DNA from: Candidatus Parcubacteria bacterium
Lineage (GTDB): Bacteria > Patescibacteriota > Minisyncoccia > UBA6257 > JAPLYJ01
DNA length: 10,790 nt
Assembly (NCBI GenBank): GCA_026395655.1
Contig: JAPLYJ010000066.1
Span: 1 to 10,790, forward strand
Reading direction: 5' to 3'
Shown here: positions 5,941 to 10,790 of the stretch, piece by piece
Layout of the letters: the number at the start of each line of letters is the position of its first letter
Numbering within the stretch: the stretch's first letter is position 1
Made by a program: the position numbers and the translations under genes
Notes under the pieces: generated by a model
The model's database searches: none
What the model was told of the DNA's origin: nothing
Seen by the model: the letters and a program-made list of their open reading frames with translations, nothing else

Positions 5941-6981
5941 CTAATTTTCTTTTTTAAATTTCATTTGATTCAAAGCTTTAATCAATTCGCCAACCTGTAA
6001 AAACATGGCTACCCATTTTTTACCTGCGGTTTTTTCCCATTTTTCTATCCATTCTAAACGTTTGCCTTTGATTTCTTCTGTATTTCCAGATTTTATTCTT
6101 TCAAGCATTTGAACTTTCCAAGAAATGGTTTCTGGTTTTTTAGTTTTTTCTTCTGCTTTTGTCATGATTTCAGTAATAACCCTGTCTTGTAATTCTTCAG
6201 CTTGATAGATTAACTTATTAATACATTGATCATAAATTTCACTTTCCCTACCTCCTAATTCAGATTTATCATCAGTTAAACCTATCAATACCTCATCTAT
6301 TTCTGACATATTTAAAGGAACACTCAAAAGCAAAATATCGTCTATTTCACAATGTTCGATTTCTTCTGTTTCTCCTGGTGTTTTAAAATTTTTTGATTTT
6401 ACGCCATAAACACAACGAGTACCAAAATGCTCCTCGCCTTTTTGTTCTGTTTTTTCACCAGTATCAGGGTTAGAATAATAACCCCTTAAATTCATCTCTA
6501 TAACTTTATTTTTCTTACCCTGGGGACCGCTTTGTTCTTCATTGCCACAAACTTCATTTAAAGTGCAAATTACTCTACCAGTTTCCTTTTCAATTACCAT
6601 GGTATCTATCCCATTAAAATAATCATCGTAAAGAGATGCTCTTACTACGATATAATCATCTCCTAAATATTTAGCCAAAAGATATGTTACTATTTTTTCA
6701 CACTCCAAAGGGTAATCTATCGATTTATTTTTTTCTTTTTTCCCAAATTCAAGTTGTTTTTCTAAAACTTTTAATTTATGTTCTACTTTAGCAATATTAA
6801 CACGACCACAATCATCTCCTTTTTCTTCTACTAAATTAGGACGTTTCTCATTAGATTTTTTAGCTAAAGAACTTAAATATTTGTTTAAGTTCTTTAAACC
6901 TTGTTGAATTTTTAATTCTTTCTCAATTTCAATATTTGATTTCCCATTTTCTTTTTTAGAATATGATTCAATTCCTTTCAT
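5941..6981 (-). CDS. Conserved-looking hypothetical protein, 346 aa
   Basis: I do not recognise this protein. It is hydrophilic and highly charged, with no signal peptide and no membrane segment. Residues about 1-85 are rich in K, E and N and look helical or coiled-coil (for example KVEHKLKVLEKQLEFGKKEK at 65-84). The middle (about 90-225) looks like a folded alpha/beta domain: ECEKIVTYLLAKYLGDDYIV, then DDYFNGIDTMVI (119-130), GRVICTLNEV (135-144) and K159. The order helix-glutamate, GID, then a strand with an acidic residue distantly recalls PD-(D/E)XK nucleases, but the ExK motif is not clean. The C-terminal third is again helical and charged. It lies one base after the guanine deaminase stop and two bases before the cytosine deaminase start, so it is co-transcribed with both. 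Any functional call would be a guess. Confidence 0.8.
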   Translation of the reverse strand: MKGIESYSKKENGKSNIEIEKELKIQQGLKNLNKYLSSLAKKSNEKRPNLVEEKGDDCGRVNIAKVEHKLKVLEKQLEFGKKEKNKSIDYPLECEKIVTYLLAKYLGDDYIVVRASLYDDYFNGIDTMVIEKETGRVICTLNEVCGNEEQSGPQGKKNKVIEMNLRGYYSNPDTGEKTEQKGEEHFGTRCVYGVKSKNFKTPGETEEIEHCEIDDILLLSVPLNMSEIDEVLIGLTDDKSELGGRESEIYDQCINKLIYQAEELQDRVITEIMTKAEEKTKKPETISWKVQMLERIKSGNTEEIKGKRLEWIEKWEKTAGKKWVAMFLQVGELIKALNQMKFKKEN

Positions 6982-6982
6982 T

Positions 6983-7456
6983 TTAATATGTTTTTTTGTT
7001 AGATGTTTTTTTCCATTGTGATAATAAAGACTGGCATTCTTTTAACATATATCCTTTTGTTATTTTAATCTTTGCTTTGCCTAATTTATTCATGGTATCA
7101 TTGCTAATTAATAATTCATTAAAACCTAATTTTTTTACATCTGAAATAGAAGTACCATATGTAATTTTTTTAATTCTAGCCCAAGAGATGGCTGAAAAAC
7201 ACATGGGACAAGGTTCTGTAGTACTGTATATTTCACAACCTGAAAGATCCCATTTTTTTAACTTTTTACAAGCTTCTTTAATAGCATTAATTTCAGCATG
7301 GGAAGTAGGATTTTGGTCTTTTAAGACGGTATTATACCCTATTGATATAACTTTACCATTTTGGGTTAAACAGGCTCCAAAAGGGCCTCCAGACGCATTT
7401 GAGATGCCTTTTTCAGCTGCTTTAATGGCCGCTAACATGTATTTCTTCTTATCCAT
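6983..7456 (-). CDS. guaD: Guanine deaminase, GuaD type
   Basis: A 157-residue CDA-fold zinc deaminase converting guanine to xanthine and ammonia. Zinc and catalytic residues are H53 and E55 (SHAEINAI) and C83 and C86 (EPCPMC), at the same positions as I recall for Bacillus subtilis GuaD. Other shared features are GGPFGACL (23-30), the WAR at 92-94 and the NKKTY C-terminus (B. subtilis ends NKKEY, with the last Tyr near the active site). TadA would show a different GExPVGA start and C-terminus. I chose the ATG at 7456 (MDKKKYM); an in-frame ATG at 7504 would add 16 residues unlike the family and overlap the nuclease gene by 56 bases. With the chosen start the overlap is 8 bases, suggesting translational coupling. 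With the nearby cytosine deaminase it forms a base-salvage pair. Confidence 0.88.
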   Translation of the reverse strand: MDKKKYMLAAIKAAEKGISNASGGPFGACLTQNGKVISIGYNTVLKDQNPTSHAEINAIKEACKKLKKWDLSGCEIYSTTEPCPMCFSAISWARIKKITYGTSISDVKKLGFNELLISNDTMNKLGKAKIKITKGYMLKECQSLLSQWKKTSNKKTY

Positions 7457-8213
7457 GTTTTTTCTCTGTTTGAGTAACAGTTTTAACATATTGGCAATAA
7501 TCACAATCAGGATGAGCTAAAGGGATAACACCTGAATTTAAACATGTATGAATATCTTTTAAGGTGTTTTCTACCCAGCTATCATCCCCTTGATATGGTA
7601 TGATTTTAATATCAAATTCTAATTTAGCGTCAAAAGCTTCTTTGTCTGTTTGACCGTTACAATAAACAAAATATCCTGTAGGAGATACTATAAAATCATT
7701 TTTTCTGAAAAGCCATTGATATACTTCCATTTGACGTTTGTAAGATATCTGCCATTCGGCATCAAGATTGACTTCTTCATCCTTAGATGTGCTTTTATAA
7801 TCTACAATCAATAATTCATTTTTAGGATTAATCCAAACATCATCTATACCTCCTGTAACTAAAAAATTAGTAGGTTTGTGCAAATAAGTAATACCTCCTG
7901 ATAATGCATCTCTCCATTTTTCCATGTCTTTGTGATCAAAGGGAACAGCATCTATCTTATAAGCTTTCATTAAAGGATGAGGTTCGTGTTTTATTCTGTG
8001 AATATCAAATTCTTTTTTTAGAAGCTTGTCTACCGCAGAATTCAAAGAAAAAGGAAATCCCGGTGGTCTACCTACGCCTAAGCATCTATCTAAATAAAAA
8101 CAACGGGGACAACTTAAAAACAAATCAATCTTAGATCTGCTAATACGATATGATTCTTTAGCATTTGGTTGATACAAATTTCTAGACCTTTGTGCATTGT
8201 AATATTGTGTCAT
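7449..8213 (-). CDS. PD-(D/E)XK superfamily nuclease, Cas4/RecB-like, probable Fe-S
   Basis: A 254-residue protein with the RecB-family nuclease core. The opening SRSKIDLFLSCPRCFYLDR (25-43) is the usual helix plus first cysteines. GGIDDVWI (121-128) supplies the first acidic residue (D124), LLIVDYKSTS (134-143) supplies D138 and K140, and QMEVYQWLF (161-169) is the conserved Q-motif of the Cas4/AddB group. C35 and C38 with C237 and C240 (HPDCDYC) would bind a 4Fe-4S cluster, as in Cas4 and AddB; C44 is an alternative ligand. It is a stand-alone nuclease with no helicase domain. No cas gene or CRISPR array is visible here, so calling it Cas4 is not justified. Its start overlaps the B3/B4 gene stop as ATGA (8213-8210), and its end overlaps guaD by 8 bases. 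Likely role: DNA end processing or repair. Confidence 0.85.
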   Translation of the reverse strand: MTQYYNAQRSRNLYQPNAKESYRISRSKIDLFLSCPRCFYLDRCLGVGRPPGFPFSLNSAVDKLLKKEFDIHRIKHEPHPLMKAYKIDAVPFDHKDMEKWRDALSGGITYLHKPTNFLVTGGIDDVWINPKNELLIVDYKSTSKDEEVNLDAEWQISYKRQMEVYQWLFRKNDFIVSPTGYFVYCNGQTDKEAFDAKLEFDIKIIPYQGDDSWVENTLKDIHTCLNSGVIPLAHPDCDYCQYVKTVTQTEKKHG

Positions 8214-8911
8214 ATAATTGTTTTTTCTTTTTTATTAATATTTAACATATCTAACTCAGTTTCCGCTTCGCAATATTGTTTCAAATATTCGTTTAATTCG
8301 TTTCTAGCTGATATCAGATTTTCGCTTTTGTTAGGATCTAGATTATCTAAATTAATGACTATTTTCTGAGTTTGCTCTGTAATTTTAGTAAAATCACCGT
8401 TACGCCAATTCCATCTTCTACACATGACATTTAAGCTTAAATCATCAAAATAAATAACTTCCCCTGTTTCCGGATGTTCTTCTGAGTTTTCTCCTAAAGG
8501 AACGAATAATTCTTGACCGCTAGCTAAACTTAAGCGTAAATTACCTTTGATCATATCTAAATCATCTCCTCCGCAAGGTAACAAATATTTCAAAGAAATG
8601 CAATTGAAAAGAGCTACTACAGTATTAATATATGGGATTTGATTGTTTTTACAAGCTCTTTTGATCAAAGACTTGATAGAAGGCGGATACTTATTAGGAT
8701 TAGTTTTAAATTTAAGATAGGCTTCGTCCCAAATCTTAATTTCATGAGATTTTTCCCAATCAAAATTAGTAAAAAGCTTAACTTGAGAATCTAATAATTG
8801 TGATACCTCTTTCTGATTTATGCTATTTTTAATTTTTTTTACAATGATGATACCTCTTTGAAATTGAGGGTATAAATCAAATATTTGAGAATCTATTATT
8901 ATCTTCTGCAT
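8210..8911 (-). CDS. Solo B3/B4 domain protein (PheT editing-domain-like)
   Basis: A 233-residue protein dominated by a B3_4 domain, the module that in phenylalanyl-tRNA synthetase beta subunits hydrolyses Tyr-tRNA(Phe). Family features are KYPPSIKSLIKRA (74-86), IPYINTVVALFNCISLKYLL (92-111), PCGGDDLD (112-119), a VPLG turn (137-140), ETGEVIYFDD (148-157), and VMCRRWNWRNGDFTKIT (162-178) followed by a beta-strand IVINLD. Stand-alone versions (COG3382) are widespread and presumed to act on mischarged tRNA or bind nucleic acid, but are poorly characterised. The C-terminal tail (about 195-233) is charged and helical. The ATG at 8911 is 23 bases after the HAM1-like gene stop, preceded by a weak AAAGAA. 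Its TGA overlaps the nuclease ATG, so the two are probably translated together. Confidence 0.82.
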   Translation of the reverse strand: MQKIIIDSQIFDLYPQFQRGIIIVKKIKNSINQKEVSQLLDSQVKLFTNFDWEKSHEIKIWDEAYLKFKTNPNKYPPSIKSLIKRACKNNQIPYINTVVALFNCISLKYLLPCGGDDLDMIKGNLRLSLASGQELFVPLGENSEEHPETGEVIYFDDLSLNVMCRRWNWRNGDFTKITEQTQKIVINLDNLDPNKSENLISARNELNEYLKQYCEAETELDMLNINKKEKTII

Positions 8912-8934
8912 GTTTTCTTTACTAATATCGTATT

Positions 8935-9504
8935 TTATATTCTATTTTTTAATAGCCAATCAATGAAATTATTCCAAACAATATCTTCACCTTCTAGAAA
9001 GAAATTCTTGTTTGCTAATTCTTCTGCGAGAGATTTTCCTGATTTTGATAGTGATACAACTACATCTGAAGGATTTTTGTATTCACCTGGGTATATGTTT
9101 TCTAAAATGATACCATGATGATTATTGGTAAAAGTCTGACTACCTTGTTCGTCAATATATACAATGGTATCACGTAGAATAATAGTTCTATCTGTTTTAC
9201 CTCGCATCAAATTAATAAAATCCTGTGGTGTGAACCATTTGTTAATATATTTCATATATGGACCAGGAAAACCATTGAGGCTGGGAATTATCCAGCAAGC
9301 GTCATTGATAAAAAGAGGTTCTTTCAATTGTTCCCACGCTTGTTTCACCTTTGATTGTGCTATAACAATAAAGTCTGAATTCTGTATTTCATATGTATCT
9401 AATTTTGTTTGAATTAATGTAATTCCATGCGGAGTAAAGAAAGTTTGTGCATTAACAAACTTTGATTGGTTTTCGGTAATATAATGTAATTTTTTAATAT
9501 CCAT
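8935..9504 (-). CDS. Divergent HAM1/ITPase-like protein (paralogue 2)
   Basis: A 189-residue relative of the HAM1/RdgB/ITPA family, which hydrolyses ITP, dITP and XTP. Recognisable parts are HYITENQSKF (7-16) in place of the T-G-N-xx-K loop, NDACWIIPSLNGFPGPYMKY (67-86) with the presumed catalytic D68, and the RG-x-TDR segment (101-106). The C-terminal half is degenerate: where the upstream paralogue has RGENGWGMD, this one has GEYKNPSD, and the SHR-like motif near the end is not visible. It may have altered substrate or be inactive. I start it at ATG 9504 (MDIKKLHY), matching the paralogue start; that overlaps the upstream stop by 11 bases. A longer frame to 9660 adds 52 residues that merely run antiparallel through the upstream gene in another frame and is rejected. 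Confidence 0.78.
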   Translation of the reverse strand: MDIKKLHYITENQSKFVNAQTFFTPHGITLIQTKLDTYEIQNSDFIVIAQSKVKQAWEQLKEPLFINDACWIIPSLNGFPGPYMKYINKWFTPQDFINLMRGKTDRTIILRDTIVYIDEQGSQTFTNNHHGIILENIYPGEYKNPSDVVVSLSKSGKSLAEELANKNFFLEGEDIVWNNFIDWLLKNRI

Positions 9505-9832
9505 TGTTTTCCATAAACCGTATAAATTGTGCCCAATGACCTTTATTACAAATTTCAATTCTTTCTTCATCTGATAATTCTGCTTTGGTTTTAATTTGAC
9601 CTTTAAGAATAAAGATCTTATCCATACCCCAACCGTTTTCTCCCCTGACTTCATCAGCAATTGTCCCCTCTTCTTTAGCGGTAAATACTTTGATCTGACC
9701 TTTGTTATAAAAAGCCAAAGAATCTATCCAATAACAAGATCTGTCTTTAACACCTTCTAACATTTTTAAAATGTATTCTGGTTCTAACCATTGGTTAATA
9801 TACTTAATAAATGGTCCTGGAAAACCATTTAA
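9241..9832. repeat. Diverged coding repeat shared by the two HAM1-like genes
   Basis: About 40 bases near 9235-9280 and again near 9788-9833 are similar; both encode the stretch LNGFPGP-[YF]-x-KYIN-x-W in the two tandem paralogues. Both copies keep GTTAATATA followed by an ATGG-x-CC-x-GGAAAACCATT segment. It reflects gene duplication and strong constraint on this active-site segment; it is not a mobile or structural repeat. Confidence 0.7.
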
Positions 9833-10048
9833 AGCGTTGATATGGAAACTAACATCCAATTTAATTATTGGTTTGTCTAATTTTTCCCCTGCGAATTTAA
9901 CAGAGTATTGGACGATTTCACTTGAATCAACTCCTTGTATTTCAGGCGTGTCTATTTGAATTTGTTCAATCTCAATATTGGTATTCTGACATATCTTCTT
10001 AGCCCTTTCTATTTTTCTTTTGTTTTCCGTAATGTAATAAACTTTCAT
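9494..10048 (-). CDS. HAM1/ITPase-family non-canonical NTP pyrophosphatase (paralogue 1)
   Basis: A 184-residue protein of normal length for the HAM1/RdgB/ITPA family, which hydrolyses deaminated purine NTPs (ITP, dITP, XTP) to monophosphates and so keeps them out of DNA and RNA. It resembles the ITPA branch: KLDVSFHINALNGFPGPFIK (63-82) matches the ED-T/S-...-NAL-G-PGPYIK segment with D65 as presumed catalytic residue, then KDRSCY (101-106), FTAKEEGTI (122-130), RGENGWGMDKIF (135-146) and a C-terminal KGHWAQF (169-175) in the place of SHR. Oddities: the first loop reads ITENKRK rather than TGNxxK, the E of ED is L64, and R of SHR is W172. Fourteen bases separate it from the Fic stop, without a clear Shine-Dalgarno. 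It probably opens the tight run that continues to the glycosyltransferase. Confidence 0.85.
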   Translation of the reverse strand: MKVYYITENKRKIERAKKICQNTNIEIEQIQIDTPEIQGVDSSEIVQYSVKFAGEKLDKPIIKLDVSFHINALNGFPGPFIKYINQWLEPEYILKMLEGVKDRSCYWIDSLAFYNKGQIKVFTAKEEGTIADEVRGENGWGMDKIFILKGQIKTKAELSDEERIEICNKGHWAQFIRFMENNGY

Positions 10049-10062
10049 TAGAAAATTTACAA

Positions 10063-10790
10063 TTATTTTACATCTAAACGCTCTAATATCTTAAAACCAT
10101 CCATAACGGCATCACAAAGAAAATCCTCCAGCTGACTGTGATCATCTTTTGTTTGTGCCTTATATAAATATGTATAGTAAAGTTGTTTTTGTTGCTGATA
10201 AATAATCGCAGGAGTAAGATTCTTTTTAAGAAGCATGGCATTCATAAGCAAACGACCCACACGACCATTACCATCTGAAAAAGGATGAATCTGTTCAAGC
10301 TGGCTATGGACACTAGCTGATAAACCGATAATATCTTTGCTTGCTTTTCCAGCTTCTACCATAACCTTAGACATTAGATTAGGAATTTTAATATAATTTG
10401 CAGTTGGTAAATTAACGCCAGTAATATGCACACTGTGGTTTCTATATGAGCCAGCATCTGGTCTGACACCATTCATTAGAATACCATGGAGCTTTAATAC
10501 TAAATCCTCATCAATTTTTTGTTTCTTAGCAATATGATCAAACAAATAATTTAAAGCTGTTTGATGATTTTTTGCTTCCAATTGCTCGGTTAAGCTTTTA
10601 TTGGGTAAAGCAGCATTGTCAAAAAGAATGGCTGCTGTATCTGGTTCAGAAAGCGTGCTACCTTCTATGCTATTGCTGTGATAGGTAAGTTTTAAAATAA
10701 ACTGATCTCTGATATCTGGATTATCTAAGATCTCTAAAATAACATTTTTATGTTTAGATGATTTTTGATCTAATATTTGTTTTTTAACTG
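10063..10790 (-). CDS. Fic family protein (5' end outside window)
   Basis: An open frame enters from the right edge with no start codon in view, giving 241 visible residues and a stop at 10065-10063. A TTG at 10581 could be mistaken for a start, but the frame and homology continue upstream. The Fic core motif HPFSDGNGR lies at visible residues 168-176, the catalytic loop by which Fic enzymes transfer AMP (or another phosphate-containing group) from a nucleotide to a target hydroxyl. An N-terminal SNSIEG (38-43) fits the inhibitory-helix motif [S/T]xxxE[G/N], where the glutamate blocks ATP binding, so this looks like a self-inhibited (class II) Fic. GSYRNHSVHITG (44-55 of the TTG-started part) is the usual beta-hairpin/flap region that positions targets. 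No separate antitoxin gene is in view. It lies 14 bases before the HAM1-like gene, which may or may not share its transcript. Confidence 0.92.
   Translation of the reverse strand, partial: VKKQILDQKSSKHKNVILEILDNPDIRDQFILKLTYHSNSIEGSTLSEPDTAAILFDNAALPNKSLTEQLEAKNHQTALNYLFDHIAKKQKIDEDLVLKLHGILMNGVRPDAGSYRNHSVHITGVNLPTANYIKIPNLMSKVMVEAGKASKDIIGLSASVHSQLEQIHPFSDGNGRVGRLLMNAMLLKKNLTPAIIYQQQKQLYYTYLYKAQTKDDHSQLEDFLCDAVMDGFKILERLDVK

Noticed and set aside
7457..7504. 16-residue N-terminal extension of the guanine deaminase
   Set aside because: It overlaps the nuclease gene and is not part of the GuaD family; ATG 7456 gives zinc-ligand numbering that agrees with B. subtilis GuaD.
7449..8213. Cas4 and thus a CRISPR locus
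   Set aside because: No repeats with regular spacers and no other cas genes are in the window; the motif set is shared by many stand-alone RecB-like nucleases.
9505..9660. 52-residue N-terminal extension of the second HAM1-like protein
   Set aside because: It overlaps the first HAM1-like gene in another frame, and the paralogue and family both begin at the strand HYITEN, matching ATG 9504.
1516..9959. Open frames of 61-174 codons on the plus strand
   Set aside because: Each lies antisense within or across a well-supported minus-strand gene with recognisable motifs. None has its own motifs or a convincing ribosome binding site.
5504..10790. An anti-phage defence island (Fic, nuclease, deaminases)
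   Set aside because: There is no integrase, transposase, tRNA attachment site, toxin-antitoxin pair or known defence sensor, and the deaminases look like free-base salvage enzymes. I kept it only as a minor alternative.

Overview
This AT-rich window carries about fourteen protein genes and one probable RNA gene, all on the minus strand, so it reads from right (10790) to left (1). Genes are packed with gaps of 1-23 bases or short overlaps, Shine-Dalgarno sequences are mostly weak or absent, and the standard code applies (TGA is a stop at 8210-8212). RadC, an S4-domain pseudouridine synthase and a bacterial-type Dus make it a bacterium. The small compact genes, the scavenging-type enzymes and the unfamiliar 346-residue protein suggest a Candidate Phyla Radiation (Patescibacteria) genome. 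That placement is inference; there is no rRNA marker here.

Region A (10790 to 4377): a 5'-truncated Fic protein, then a tight run of two HAM1/ITPase-family paralogues, a solo B3/B4 (PheT editing-like) domain protein, a Cas4/RecB-like PD-(D/E)XK nuclease with a probable Fe-S cysteine set, a GuaD-type guanine deaminase, an unrecognised 346-residue protein, a yeast-FCY1-type cytosine deaminase, and a GT28 diacylglycerol glycosyltransferase of the MGDG-synthase/UgtP type. Two nucleobase deaminases, two HAM1-like proteins and a later Nudix hydrolase give this stretch a nucleobase-salvage and nucleotide-cleanup flavour.

Region B (4376 to 4061): the only gene-free stretch over 300 bases. It holds a near-consensus promoter, about 220 bases of strongly self-complementary sequence and an intrinsic terminator, all on the minus strand. 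I read this as an independently transcribed structured RNA that I cannot assign to a known family. It is the most interesting item in the window.

Region C (4060 to 1278): a four-gene run radC - RsuA/RluB/RluF-type pseudouridine synthase - dus - Nudix hydrolase, probably started by an extended -10 promoter just after the RNA terminator. Region D (1220 to 1): a PIF1-type superfamily 1 helicase, cut off at the left edge, with a TATAAT box so close to its ATG that its mRNA may be leaderless.
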